Part shown: piece after piece, positions 7,467 through 16,492 of the stretch
Position numbering within the stretch: the stretch's first letter is position 1
Layout of the letters: each line of letters opens with the position of its first letter
Assembly (NCBI GenBank): GCA_015075185.1
Contig: JABTUW010000001.1
Coordinates: forward strand, 2,108,001-2,172,000
Length of the DNA stretch: 64,000 bases
Source: Anaerolineales bacterium
Lineage (GTDB): Bacteria; Chloroflexota; Anaerolineae; 4572-78; J111
Direction: 5' to 3'
Position numbers and translations under genes: made by a program
The notes under the pieces: model-generated
Databases searched by the model: none
What the model saw: the letters and a program-made list of their open reading frames with translations, nothing else
What the model was told of the DNA's origin: nothing

Positions 7467-8540
7467 ATGACCCAGGAGCAACCTGCGGTGAGCGTAGAAT
7501 TTGTCTTTCGTTTGGTCGGGATGGTGATTTTTGCCATCATCGGCGTCCAATCCATCAGATATTTTCAGACCGGCAATCCCGCTGACTCGACGCGTTTGAT
7601 CATCGCGCTGACGTTGGCCGGTGCAGCCATTGGCTTGCTGATCGCGCCCTATTTGACCACTCGTCCCTTTTTTATGATGCGCGCCAAGTTAAGACAGATG
7701 CCGGCTTCGCATCTGCTCTTTGGTGTGCTGGGATTGGCCGTAGGGCTGGGGGTGGCGGCGCTGCTTTATCCGCCTTTGTCGGGCTTGCCCGAACCCTATG
7801 GCAATATTTTGCCGGTAGCAGTCAGTGTGCTGTTTGGTTACATCGGCCTGTCGGTGGCGATTATGCGGCAGCGCGACATTCTTAACACGGTCGGGCCACG
7901 GCTGACCCTGGGTGGGTCTTCGCTGGATTTTGGCCGCAGGCCGCTGGATGATGCCGTGCTGTTAGATACGAGCGTTATCATTGACGGCCGTATTGCCGAC
8001 ATCAGCAAAACGGGTTTCATTCGCAGCCCGATGCTGGTGCCTCATTTTGTTCTGAATGAGTTGCAGTACATTGCCGACTCCTCTGACACAATCCGCCGCA
8101 ATCGTGGTCGTCGCGGCCTGGAGCTGCTCCGGCGTTTGCAAGAGGAATCACTGGCGCCGGTCAAAATTACTGATATTGACGTGGAGGGGGTTAAAGGAAC
8201 GGACGATAAGTTGGTAATGCTGGCCAAACAACTCGGTTATCCCATTATCACCAATGATTTCAACTTGAACAGCGTGGCCAAGCTGCAAGGGGTGGTTGTG
8301 CTGAATATTAATGAACTGGCCAACGCCGTGAAAACGGTGATTTTGCCGCATGAAACCATCAACGTTAAAATAATTCAGGAGGGTAAGGAACGCGATCAAG
8401 GCGTAGCTTACCTCAACGATGGAACGATGATTGTGGTTGAAAACGGCAAGCATTTCATAGACCAGAACACGGATGTCACCGTCACCAAAGTGCTGCAAAC
8501 AAGCGCCGGCCGCATGATTTTTGCTAAAATGGAAAGGTAA
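7467..8540 (+). CDS. Membrane PIN-TRAM domain protein, YacL type
   Basis: 357 residues from ATG 7467. An upstream TTG at 7395 is in frame but would place the start codon before a terminator hairpin, so it is not preferred. Four membrane segments fill the first ~120 residues. A PIN nuclease domain begins at DDAVLLDTSVIIDGR, with further acidic residues in HFVLNELQYIAD and in TDDKLV and TNDFN, and a C-terminal TRAM RNA-binding domain follows. YacL-type proteins are putative membrane-tethered ribonucleases of unknown target. The cysS ATG follows three bases after the stop, so the two genes are co-transcribed, as in Firmicutes where yacL lies in the same cluster. Confidence 0.85.
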   Translation: MTQEQPAVSVEFVFRLVGMVIFAIIGVQSIRYFQTGNPADSTRLIIALTLAGAAIGLLIAPYLTTRPFFMMRAKLRQMPASHLLFGVLGLAVGLGVAALLYPPLSGLPEPYGNILPVAVSVLFGYIGLSVAIMRQRDILNTVGPRLTLGGSSLDFGRRPLDDAVLLDTSVIIDGRIADISKTGFIRSPMLVPHFVLNELQYIADSSDTIRRNRGRRGLELLRRLQEESLAPVKITDIDVEGVKGTDDKLVMLAKQLGYPIITNDFNLNSVAKLQGVVVLNINELANAVKTVILPHETINVKIIQEGKERDQGVAYLNDGTMIVVENGKHFIDQNTDVTVTKVLQTSAGRMIFAKMER

Positions 8541-8543
8541 CTC

Positions 8544-10037
8544 ATGACCCTCCGAGTCTATAACTACCTCAATCGCAAAGAAGAAGAATTTGTTCCACTC
8601 CATCCGGGTTTTGTAGGCATGTACGTCTGCGGCCCCACCGTTTATGGGGACTCGCACATCGGGCACGCCAAGGTTTACATTACCTTTGACGTGGTCCATC
8701 GCTACCTGGAGTATCTGGGATACAAGGTGCGCTACGTGCAGAATATCACCGATGTCGGCCACCTGGTGGGCGATGGCGATGTGGGCGAAGACAAAATCGG
8801 CAAGCAGGCCCGGCAAGAGCGGGTCGAGCCAATGGAGGTTGTCGAAGCTTACACCCGCAGCTATTTCCGCGATATGGATTTGCTCAATATCATCCGGCCC
8901 GACATCTCGCCCCGGGCCAGCGGCCACGTGCCGGAGCAAATCGAACTGGCCCAAATCTTGATTGAAAAAGGGCACGCCTACGAAGCCAACGGCAATGTCT
9001 ACTTTTCCGTGCCGAGCTGGCCGAACTACGGCAAACTCTCCCGGCGCAAAGTGGACGAATTGGAAGAGGGCGCGCGGCTGGAAGTGGCAGCCGAGAAGCG
9101 TGACCCACGAGACTTTGCGGTCTGGCGGGCCGCGAACCCGGAACATTTGATGCAGTGGCGCAGTCCGTGGGGCCAGGGTTTCCCTGGCTGGCATGCCGAA
9201 TGTACGGTCATGGCCCGCAAGTATTTGGGTCTGCCGTTCGACATTCACGGCGGCGGCCTGGAAAATATCTTCCCGCACAACGAGAGCGAAGTGGCCCAAT
9301 GTGAGGCGGCCTACGGCGAGGAGTTTGCCCGTTACTGGCTGCTCAACAACATGGTCACGATTGAAGGGGTCAAGATGGGCAAGAGCCTGGGCAACTCGCT
9401 GACTATTCAGCAGGCGATCAGCGGCAACCACGCCCAACTTTCACAGGGGTACTCGCCGCTGGCGATTCGTTTCTTCATCTTGAACAGTCACTACCGCCAG
9501 AATAGCGATTTTACTGACGAAGGTCTCAAAAGCGCTGCTCGCGGGCATGAGCGGCTGCTCGGCACGGTAGCGCTGGTGCGGCAGAAGTTGGCGAAGGCTG
9601 AGGCTGAGGCCGAGGTGGATGAAGAGTTTGCGCGGGTAATTGAGCAGCACAGAGCTCGTTTTTTGGAGGCGATGGATAATGATTTTAATACGCCGCAGGC
9701 TTTGGCAGCGCTGTTTGATTTTAACCGGGCGGTCAATACGCTGATCAATGGCGACCAGCCGGTTTCGCCGGCTACGCTCAAAGCCATTGATGATACTTAT
9801 AATACCCTCGGCGGCGATATTCTGGGTCTCATCCCGGCTGACCTGTCGGGAGGCGAAGGGGTTTCTGCGCCGGGGCTGGAAGAGGATTTGATCCGGATTC
9901 TGGTTGACCTGCGCACAGCGGCGCGCAAGAATAAGGATTTTGCCACCAGCGATGCGATTCGCAATCAGTTGGCCCAAATTGGGGTTGTATTGGAAGATCG
10001 GCCTGATGGGACAGCGTGGAAGGTGAGTCGAAGTTAG
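8544..10037 (+). CDS. cysS: Cysteinyl-tRNA synthetase
   Basis: 497 residues. Class I signatures are the HIGH motif at 38-41 (SHIGHAK) and KMGKS in place of KMSKS near residue 277. The zinc ligands are visible as Cys29 in MYVCGPTVY, Cys in HAECTVMA and His in HGGGLENIFPHNE. The C-terminal helical anticodon-binding part is complete. It charges tRNA-Cys in the cytosol. It follows yacL by three bases and reaches the rlmB start with no gap, so yacL-cysS-rlmB probably form one operon. Confidence 0.97.
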   Translation: MTLRVYNYLNRKEEEFVPLHPGFVGMYVCGPTVYGDSHIGHAKVYITFDVVHRYLEYLGYKVRYVQNITDVGHLVGDGDVGEDKIGKQARQERVEPMEVVEAYTRSYFRDMDLLNIIRPDISPRASGHVPEQIELAQILIEKGHAYEANGNVYFSVPSWPNYGKLSRRKVDELEEGARLEVAAEKRDPRDFAVWRAANPEHLMQWRSPWGQGFPGWHAECTVMARKYLGLPFDIHGGGLENIFPHNESEVAQCEAAYGEEFARYWLLNNMVTIEGVKMGKSLGNSLTIQQAISGNHAQLSQGYSPLAIRFFILNSHYRQNSDFTDEGLKSAARGHERLLGTVALVRQKLAKAEAEAEVDEEFARVIEQHRARFLEAMDNDFNTPQALAALFDFNRAVNTLINGDQPVSPATLKAIDDTYNTLGGDILGLIPADLSGGEGVSAPGLEEDLIRILVDLRTAARKNKDFATSDAIRNQLAQIGVVLEDRPDGTAWKVSRS

Positions 10038-10042
10038 AATCT

Positions 10043-10786
10043 ATGCGTGAAATCCTTTACGGACGCAACGCCGCGCGCGAGTGTCTTCGGGCGCGGCGTC
10101 GTCATGTACACACCGTCCTGTTAGCCGATGTAATCGAACCGGCGGCAATTATTGATGAAATCATCACCCTGGCTGGCCGGTTAAAGATACCGGTGCAGCG
10201 GGTCCCCCGCAAAACGCTGGATAACCTGGCCAAAGGCCACCAAGGGGTGGCCCTGGAAGTGGGCCGCTATCCCACCGTAGGAGTCGAGGACATTCTGGCC
10301 CGGGCCAAAAAATTGAATGAACCTCCTTTTATTGTTGCCCTGGACCACCTGGAAGACCCGCATAATGTGGGCGCACTTCTGCGCACGGCTGAGGTGGTCG
10401 GCGTGCATGGGGTCATCATTCCCAAACAGCGTTCCGCCGGTGTGACCCCGGCAGTCGTCAATGCTTCCGCCGGGGCCGCCGAACACATGTGGGTAGCGGA
10501 AGTGCCTAACCTGGCCCAAGTTCTGGTCAAACTGAAACAGGCCAATATCTGGCTGGCCGGCGTCGAAGATACGCCTGCCTCCTCGCTTTACAGCCAGGCC
10601 AACTGGAGCGGAGCCATAGCTGTGGTGATTGGCAGCGAAGGCAAAGGTATGAGCCGCCTGATCAAGGAAACCTGTGATTTTTTGATTAAACTGCCGATGC
10701 GCGGGCAAATTGAGTCGCTTAACGCCTCGGTGGCGGGAGGACTAATTTTGTACGAGGTCTGGCGGGCGCGGGGTTTTGAACAATGA
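10043..10786 (+). CDS. rlmB: 23S rRNA 2'-O-methyltransferase, TrmH/SpoU family (RlmB type)
   Basis: 247 residues from ATG 10043; an in-frame ATG at 10016 overlaps cysS and is less likely because family members begin with a motif like REILYGRNAAREC. The N-terminal substrate-binding domain is followed by the knotted SPOUT domain with its three motifs: DHLEDPHNVGALLRTAE, VIGSEGKGMSRL and LPMRGQIESLNASVAG. RlmB methylates a guanosine (G2251 in E. coli) in the peptidyl-transferase region of 23S rRNA. Its TGA stop is the first triplet of a heptamer repeat hairpin. Confidence 0.92.
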   Translation: MREILYGRNAARECLRARRRHVHTVLLADVIEPAAIIDEIITLAGRLKIPVQRVPRKTLDNLAKGHQGVALEVGRYPTVGVEDILARAKKLNEPPFIVALDHLEDPHNVGALLRTAEVVGVHGVIIPKQRSAGVTPAVVNASAGAAEHMWVAEVPNLAQVLVKLKQANIWLAGVEDTPASSLYSQANWSGAIAVVIGSEGKGMSRLIKETCDFLIKLPMRGQIESLNASVAGGLILYEVWRARGFEQ

Positions 10787-10857
10787 CCGCTGACGGATGA
10801 CCGCTGACCGCCGCTAACTTAGAGAAAATGGTCTGCGGTCGGTGGTCAGTGGTCGTT
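10784..10857. repeat. Heptamer repeat hairpin (TGACCGC class)
   Basis: The left arm is four 7-bp units of consensus TGACSGM (10784-10811), beginning exactly at the rlmB stop codon. The right arm is four units of GGTCNGY type (10830-10857). The arms are largely complementary around a ~18-base AT-rich loop. A relative of this element lies at 12598-12674. Confidence 0.85.
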
Positions 10858-10954
10858 ATTTAATTTCCTTGTGTTAATTTGACTCTTAAATAGTTATAAG
10901 TATACTTCTTGTTTGCGCGGCGGCATCGCCGTGCTTTTAAATTAGAGGAATAAT

Positions 10955-11039
10955 GGAGAGGTGCCCGAGTGGCTAAAGGGGGCTGACTGTAAATCAGCTG
11001 GCTACGCCTACGGTGGTCTGAATCCGCCCCTCTCCACCA
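10955..11039 (+). tRNA. tRNA-Tyr (GTA)
   Basis: 85 nt with encoded CCA. The acceptor stem GGAGAGG pairs with CCTCTCC. The anticodon stem GCTGA/TCAGC encloses the loop CTGTAAA with anticodon GTA at 10989-10991. A long variable arm makes it class II, as expected for bacterial tRNA-Tyr, and TCTGAATC occupies the T-loop region. It lies just before tuf. Confidence 0.95.
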
Positions 11040-11045
11040 ATTATA

Positions 11046-11076
11046 ACAGACAGTGAGTGTCTCCACTGTCTGTTTT
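11046..11076 (+). terminator. Intrinsic terminator after tRNA-Tyr
   Basis: ACAGACAGTG (11046-11055) and CACTGTCTGT (11064-11073) form a perfect 10-bp stem followed by TTT. It separates the tRNA transcript from tuf. Confidence 0.75.
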
Positions 11077-11121
11077 CCGAATACCATTTTTATTTTATTT
11101 AAGCGAGGAGACTAAATACAT

Positions 11122-12318
<1,197 letters not shown>

Positions 12319-12381
12319 CCTCTTTCGAGTAGTTTGCAGCAACACGACTCGTAATTGACTGGCTTTTTGTAGAAAGGAGTC

Positions 12382-12421
12382 AGAGGGTCGAGAGATGGGC
12401 AGTCCTCTCAACCCTCTTTTT
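12382..12421 (+). terminator. Terminator after tuf, eight bases before rpmG
   Basis: AGAGGGT-C-GAGAG (12382-12394) pairs with CTCTC-A-ACCCTCT (12405-12417), followed by TTTTT. The rpmG ATG comes 8 bases later with no Shine-Dalgarno sequence between, so the hairpin may also act as an attenuator or affect rpmG translation. Confidence 0.75.
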
Positions 12422-12428
12422 GTGAATT

Positions 12429-12593
12429 ATGGCTAAAAAAGCAGTACGCATGGTTATGACATTGGCTTGCACGGAGTGCGGCGAGCGCAATTACACTTCG
12501 GAGAAAAATCGCCGCAATGATCCGAGCCGGCTAGAATTTAAGAAATATTGTCCACGATGCCGGTGTCACCGGCCTCATCGGGAAACCAAGTAG
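12429..12593 (+). CDS. rpmG: 50S ribosomal protein L33
   Basis: 54 residues, begins [18 protein letters not shown] and ends HRETK. Two CxxC pairs (ACTEC and YCPRC) make the zinc-ribbon form of L33. It sits in its conserved place between tuf and secE. The start lies immediately after the tuf terminator without a visible ribosome binding site. Confidence 0.93.
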   Translation: MAKKAVRMVMTLACTECGERNYTSEKNRRNDPSRLEFKKYCPRCRCHRPHRETK

Positions 12594-12597
12594 TAAA

Positions 12598-12674
12598 GAC
12601 CGCTGACGACTGACGGCTGACCGCCAGGTTATTTATATTAAATGGTGGTTAGTCGTCTGCAGTCGGTGGTTGTT
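12598..12674. repeat. Heptamer repeat hairpin (GACCGCT class)
   Basis: Four 7-bp units of consensus GACSRCT (12598-12625) start five bases after the rpmG stop. A partly complementary arm built on GGTTAGT/AGTCGGT units lies at 12644-12674. It resembles the element after rlmB in sequence, register and layout, and it occupies the place where many genomes have tRNA-Trp. Confidence 0.8.
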
Positions 12675-12702
12675 GGAAAGCTTGAGAGGAGCGCGCACAA
12701 AC

Positions 12703-13011
12703 ATGGCAAAATCGAAAACCACTACAGCGGCGGTAACTCCCAAAGAAGATAACTTCATTGTTAGATATCTCAAAGAAACGCGCGCCGAATTACGCAAAGT
12801 TGTTTGGCCTACCCGCGACGAGACCAAGAATCTAACTGTCATTGTGGTCAGTGTCACTATCGCGATGGCGATGTTCTTGGGTTTATTGGATTATATTTTT
12901 CAATTGGTCACGGCAGGAGTTATCCGAGGTGACTATCTTTGGATTGGGGCTGCCGTAGTGCTTTTTATTGCTGGAGCGGCAGCTTTTTATGTGAATAGCC
13001 AGCAAGAATAA
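12703..13011 (+). CDS. secE: Preprotein translocase subunit SecE with an extra C-terminal membrane segment
   Basis: 102 residues from ATG 12703, with GAGAGGAG upstream; an in-frame TTG at 12670 is in the repeat and less likely. The conserved amphipathic helix and first membrane segment, KETRAELRKVVWPTRDE then a hydrophobic run, are typical of SecE, which clamps SecY. Most single-span SecE proteins end there. This one adds a second hydrophobic segment (about residues 73-95, LWIGAAVVLFIAGAAAFYV) before NSQQE. It is followed by nusG in the standard secE-nusG-rplK order. Confidence 0.92.
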   Translation: MAKSKTTTAAVTPKEDNFIVRYLKETRAELRKVVWPTRDETKNLTVIVVSVTIAMAMFLGLLDYIFQLVTAGVIRGDYLWIGAAVVLFIAGAAAFYVNSQQE

Positions 13012-13054
13012 CCTCTCATTGTTGGCGGCGTAGTAGGTTTGGAAGAGTAAGTTT

Positions 13055-13711
13055 ATGGCCAAGAAAAAGAAAACGACAGGAGCAGTGGCTGAGATTACCA
13101 AAGAGGAAGCATCTCAAGTAGCAACTTCTCCTGAGAAGATGGAACCTCTAAATCCTGAAGTTGCTGACGAAGAAAAGGCTCGACCCGAAGGGACGGAATG
13201 GTTTGTCATTCATAGTTACTCCGGCTATGAGAACAAGGTGCAGAAGAATTTACTGCACCGGATCGAGTCAATGGAGATGCAGGATAAGATTTTCCAGGTA
13301 GTCGTGCCGACTGAGGAAGAAGTAGAACTTAAAGATGGGCATCGGCGCACGATAGAACGGCGTGTATTTCCGGGCTATATCCTGGTTGAAATGATCATGG
13401 ACGAGGACTCCTGGTATGTCGTCAGGAATACGCCTGGCGTAACCGGTTTTGTGGGCTTTGGCAATAAGCCAACTCCGCTTCGACCGGATGAGGTGGATAA
13501 AATTCTCAAACGAATGGATGCCGAAGCGCCCAAGATTAAAGTCAGCTTCAAGGTGGGCCAAAAAGTGCGGATTGTCGAAGGTCCTTTTGAAGATTTTATG
13601 GGCACGGTGGACGAAATAGATTTGGACCGGGCCAGGGTAAGAGTTTTAGTCAGCTTCTTTGGCCGTGAAACTCCCATTGAACTTGACTTTTTACAGGTGG
13701 AGCGCGTTTAG
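13055..13711 (+). CDS. nusG: Transcription termination/antitermination protein NusG
   Basis: 218 residues. A Lys/Glu-rich N-terminal extension of about 45 residues precedes the NGN domain (EWFVIHSYSGYENKV onward, with FPGYILVEM) and the C-terminal KOW domain (KVGQKVRIVEGPFEDFMGTV). NusG binds RNA polymerase to control pausing and couples to Rho or to ribosomal protein S10. The extension is charged and low in complexity, probably disordered. The gene lies between secE and rplK. Confidence 0.96.
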   Translation: MAKKKKTTGAVAEITKEEASQVATSPEKMEPLNPEVADEEKARPEGTEWFVIHSYSGYENKVQKNLLHRIESMEMQDKIFQVVVPTEEEVELKDGHRRTIERRVFPGYILVEMIMDEDSWYVVRNTPGVTGFVGFGNKPTPLRPDEVDKILKRMDAEAPKIKVSFKVGQKVRIVEGPFEDFMGTVDEIDLDRARVRVLVSFFGRETPIELDFLQVERV

Positions 13712-13738
13712 TATCTCGGCTGTAGCCGCGACTTAGAT

Positions 13739-13753
13739 GTCCCCCTGAGGGAC
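13739..13753 (+). promoter_or_regulatory. Hairpin in the rplK leader
   Basis: GTCCCCCTGAGGGAC can form a short stem just ahead of the rplK ribosome binding site. In many bacteria L1 represses the L11-L1 operon by binding a structured site upstream of rplK. This is a weak candidate for that site, based on position alone. Confidence 0.3.
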
Positions 13754-13769
13754 CTGGAAGGATTGAATT

Positions 13770-14195
13770 ATGGCGAAAAAAGTAAAGGCTGTAGTAAAAC
13801 TACAAATTCCGGCAGGTAAAGCCAACCCGGCGCCTCCGGTTGGTACGGCTTTAGGCCCTCATCAGATCAATATTATGGCTTTTTGCAAGGAGTATAATGC
13901 CAGAACTCAGAGCATGATGGGTTCGATTATCCCTGCTGAAGTGACCATCTATACTGACCAGACGTTTTCCTTTGTGACCAAAACACCACCGGTCAGTGAC
14001 CTGTTGAAAAAAGCAGCCGGAGTCCCCAAAGGTTCTGGGGTGCCCAACCGAAATAAGGCCGGGAAATTAACACAGGCCCAGGTCCGAGAAATTGCAGAAA
14101 CAAAAATGCAGGATCTCAATGCTGTGGATATTGAAGGGGCCATTAAGCAGGTCGAAGGTTCCGCCCGCAGCATGGGCATTGCGATTGAAGGTTAA
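13770..14195 (+). CDS. rplK: 50S ribosomal protein L11
   Basis: 141 residues, exactly the usual length. It shows the N-terminal [21 protein letters not shown] and C-terminal TKMQDLNA blocks of L11, which builds the GTPase-associated centre on 23S rRNA. GGAAGGATT precedes the ATG. It is followed by rplA after an 85-bp spacer that contains a small hairpin with a GCAA tetraloop. Confidence 0.97.
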   Translation: MAKKVKAVVKLQIPAGKANPAPPVGTALGPHQINIMAFCKEYNARTQSMMGSIIPAEVTIYTDQTFSFVTKTPPVSDLLKKAAGVPKGSGVPNRNKAGKLTQAQVREIAETKMQDLNAVDIEGAIKQVEGSARSMGIAIEG

Positions 14196-14280
14196 CAGCC
14201 CCGCGCAAGCGGGCAGGTTGTTTTATTTGTGGGAGGGTTGAGCTAGAAGCCAGCCCGTTTTGACCACTTAGGAGGAATTT

Positions 14281-14994
14281 ATGCCCAAAAGAGGCAAAAA
14301 GTATCAAGAAGTTGTAAAATTAGTTGATCCAGCCCAGAATTATACCCCGGCTGAAGCGGTAGATTTGGTGAAGAAAACCTCTTACACCAAATTCAACGCC
14401 ACTGTTGAAGCGCACCTGCGCATGGGGCTGGACCCCCGCAAAGCCGACCAGCTAATTCGTAGCACGGTTCAATTGCCCCATGGCACGGGCCGAGAGGTGC
14501 GGGTGTTAGTTTTTGCCGAAGGTGAGGGTCAGAAGGCGGCCCTAGATGCCGGCGCCGATTTTGCCGGTAGCGATGACATGGTGGCCAAAATCCAGGGTGG
14601 CTGGTTTGACTTCGATGTCGCTGTCGCCACTCCAGGGATGATGTCGAAGGTAGGGCGCTTGGGTAAAGTGTTGGGGCCGCGCGGTTTGATGCCCAGCCCT
14701 AAAGCCGGCACCGTTGTGCCTGATGCCGATATTAGCCGAGTGGTCCGTGAATTGAAAGCAGGCCGGTTAGAGTTCAAGTTGGATCGAACCGCCAATGTTC
14801 ACCTGCCCATCGGTAAAGTCTCTTTTACCAATGAGCAACTGGTAGATAACTTTGCCGCTCTGATGGAAGCCATCCAGCAGGTTAAACCTGCCGCCGCTAA
14901 GGGTGTCTATATCAAAAAGATCACCTTGAATGCGACGATGGGGCCAGGCATCAAGGTTGATACGGCTCAGGCTTCACAGCTTAAAAGCGAATAA
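14281..14994 (+). CDS. rplA: 50S ribosomal protein L1
   Basis: 237 residues, with the L1 signature in [18 protein letters not shown] and the N-terminal [13 protein letters not shown] segment. L1 forms the mobile stalk that helps release deacylated tRNA from the E site. AGGAGGAATTT is an optimal ribosome binding site. It is the second gene of the rplK-rplA pair. Confidence 0.97.
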   Translation: MPKRGKKYQEVVKLVDPAQNYTPAEAVDLVKKTSYTKFNATVEAHLRMGLDPRKADQLIRSTVQLPHGTGREVRVLVFAEGEGQKAALDAGADFAGSDDMVAKIQGGWFDFDVAVATPGMMSKVGRLGKVLGPRGLMPSPKAGTVVPDADISRVVRELKAGRLEFKLDRTANVHLPIGKVSFTNEQLVDNFAALMEAIQQVKPAAAKGVYIKKITLNATMGPGIKVDTAQASQLKSE

Positions 14995-15077
14995 TTTGTT
15001 GTTATGATGGTTCCCAAACTGAGCTCGGGAATCAGAGTAGTAAGAACAATTAAATAATTTTGTTTCTCTCACTATTG

Positions 15078-15140
15078 CCAGAGACAGCAGGTGCGCGACA
15101 GCGCTTAATGAATGCTTAAGGCATTGCCCGCCGAGGTAAA
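15078..15140 (+). promoter_or_regulatory. Ribosomal protein L10 leader
   Basis: The 330-nt interval between rplA and rplJ contains no gene but holds the recognisable L10 leader, with AGAGACAGCAGGTGCGCGAC at its start and GCCCGCCGAGG at its end, enclosing the ATGCTTAAGGCAT hairpin. L10(L12)4 binds this fold to control rplJL expression. The terminator at 15210-15243 lies between this fold and rplJ. Confidence 0.8.
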
Positions 15141-15209
15141 GACCCGGAGAATCAAGAAGCAATGGAACATACGCTTACTTAAGCGTGTTCTAAAAAGTCT
15201 TGCATTTCG

Positions 15210-15243
15210 CGTCTTTGTCTCGGTTGGGGCAAAGACGTTTTTG
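15210..15243 (+). terminator. Terminator/attenuator inside the rplJ leader
   Basis: CGTCTTTG (15210-15217) and CAAAGACG (15230-15237) form a perfect stem followed by TTTTTGTTTG. Its place between the L10 leader fold and rplJ suggests that L10 binding controls read-through. Confidence 0.75.
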
Positions 15244-15324
15244 TTTGTAATTTAAGTTCAACCTTAGAGGTCTTCAAGACCTTTAGGGCCTGGACAACTT
15301 CTAAACAGAAGGGAGGTGACAAAT

Positions 15325-15852
15325 TTGGCTATATCTCGTGATAAAAAGGAAGTATTAGTAAAGGAGTATCTCGATCAGCTTAACGTTAGTGAAGCGGTTA
15401 TTATTACCAGTTACAGCGGCTTGCGTGTTTCTCAAGTGGAACAACTGCGGAGAAAAATTCGTGAGGCAGAGGGGAGTTTTGCCATTGTCAAAAATACTCT
15501 GGCAGAACGTGCTCTAAAAGAAGCCGGCCTGCCTGTAGTTGAAGAGATGCTGACCGGCCCGGTTGGGATTGGCTTTTGCCATCACAACGTCAGCGGCGTG
15601 GCTAAGGCTATTACTGATTTTTCCCGGCAGAATGAGCTTTTGGCGATCAAGGGCGGTTTGTTGGGCAGCCGGGTGATTGACGAGGCCGGGGTGAAAAACC
15701 TGGCTAACTTACCGTCGCTCGATGTGCTGCGGGCTCAATTGCTGGGCCTGATCAACGCTCCGGCGAGTCAACTGGCTGGGGTAGTTGCTGGAGGTGTCCG
15801 GCAATTGGTCAACGTGGTTAGTGCCTACGCCGAAAAAGAGGCCGAAGCTTAA
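15325..15852 (+). CDS. rplJ: 50S ribosomal protein L10
   Basis: 175 residues from TTG 15325. GGGAGGTGAC ends five bases before this TTG and the product then begins MAISRDKKE, as L10 proteins do; the GTG at 15316 overlaps that ribosome binding site and is not used. L10 anchors the L7/L12 dimers to the ribosome. The N-terminal rRNA-binding domain and the C-terminal helix that carries L12 are both present. Confidence 0.95.
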   Translation: MAISRDKKEVLVKEYLDQLNVSEAVIITSYSGLRVSQVEQLRRKIREAEGSFAIVKNTLAERALKEAGLPVVEEMLTGPVGIGFCHHNVSGVAKAITDFSRQNELLAIKGGLLGSRVIDEAGVKNLANLPSLDVLRAQLLGLINAPASQLAGVVAGGVRQLVNVVSAYAEKEAEA

Positions 15853-15897
15853 CTTATCTATTTCAAAAAGGTAGCAGGGTTGCAGGAATGTATTATC

Positions 15898-15925
15898 CCT
15901 GTTTACTGTCTACTGTCTACTATTT
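15898..15925. repeat. Heptamer array (ACTGTCT class) before rplL
   Basis: Four consecutive 7-bp units of consensus MCTGTYT, the last degenerate, end a few bases before the rplL ribosome binding site AAGGAGAT. The complementary-strand form (GTAGACA) recurs at 24684 and 42295. Confidence 0.7.
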
Positions 15926-15941
15926 TTAAGGAGATTATAAA

Positions 15942-16334
15942 ATGGCAGATTTACAAAAGATTGCCGATGAACTGAGCCAACTGACCGTTTTGGAAGCGTC
16001 TGAACTGACCAAAATTTTGGAAGCCAAGTGGGGTGTTAGCGCGGCAGCGCCGGCGGCCGTGATGGCGGTCGCGCCGGGCGGCGGCGCGGCAGCGACGCCG
16101 GTTGAAGAAGCTGAAGAGAAAACCGAATTTGATGTGACCTTGAAAGAGGTCGGTGACAAGAAAATTCAGGTTATCAAAGCGGTTCGCGCTATCCGCGCCG
16201 ATTTGGGCCTCAAAGAAGCCAAAGATTTGGTTGACGGCGCTCCGGCCAAGGTGCTGGAAGCGGCAACCAAAGAAATGGCCGAGGATGCCAAAGCCAAGCT
16301 GGAAGCTGAAGGCGCTAAAGTCGAAATCAGCTAA
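15942..16334 (+). CDS. rplL: 50S ribosomal protein L7/L12
   Basis: 130 residues. It has the N-terminal dimerisation helices, an Ala/Gly/Pro-rich hinge (about residues 33-58) and the C-terminal factor-binding domain with [29 protein letters not shown]. Multiple copies on L10 recruit EF-Tu, EF-G and other GTPases. AAGGAGAT precedes the ATG. Confidence 0.97.
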   Translation: MADLQKIADELSQLTVLEASELTKILEAKWGVSAAAPAAVMAVAPGGGAAATPVEEAEEKTEFDVTLKEVGDKKIQVIKAVRAIRADLGLKEAKDLVDGAPAKVLEAATKEMAEDAKAKLEAEGAKVEIS

Positions 16335-16358
16335 GGATTGGTATCTTGCAATCTCGTT

Positions 16359-16403
16359 GTAAGCTCGTTCCCACGCTTTGCGTTAGTTTGGGAACGAGCT
16401 TAC
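16359..16403. repeat. Perfect 15-bp-stem hairpin of a dispersed repeat
   Basis: GTAAGCTCGTTCCCA (16359-16373) and TGGGAACGAGCTTAC (16389-16403) are perfect inverted repeats. A partial third copy, TTAAGCTCGTTCA, follows at about 16409. Sequences of the form CTCGTTCCCA are familiar as dispersed intergenic palindromes in several phyla. Confidence 0.75.
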
Positions 16404-16440
16404 GCCGGTTAAGCTCGTTCAGTGGCTAAAGGTAAAACAA

Positions 16441-16473
16441 AAAGAGCCGTGCTCAACTGCATGGCTCTTTTTG
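16441..16473. terminator. Bidirectional terminator between rplL and the GMPP/PMM gene
   Basis: AAAGAGCC-G-TGC (16441-16452) pairs with GCA-T-GGCTCTTT (16459-16470), flanked by A-rich and T-rich tracts. It can serve both rplL on the plus strand and the convergent gene on the minus strand. Confidence 0.85.
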
Positions 16474-16492
16474 TGCCAGCCCACTCTTACCG

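Noticed and set aside
8148..9437. 429-codon open frame on the minus strand opposite yacL and cysS
   Set aside because: It is the antisense shadow of two clear genes with full catalytic motifs; its translation shows no family features.
12319..12700. Possible tRNA-Trp between rpmG and secE
   Set aside because: The place is typical for it, but the sequence is a heptamer hairpin and no tRNA fold or CCA anticodon loop is present.
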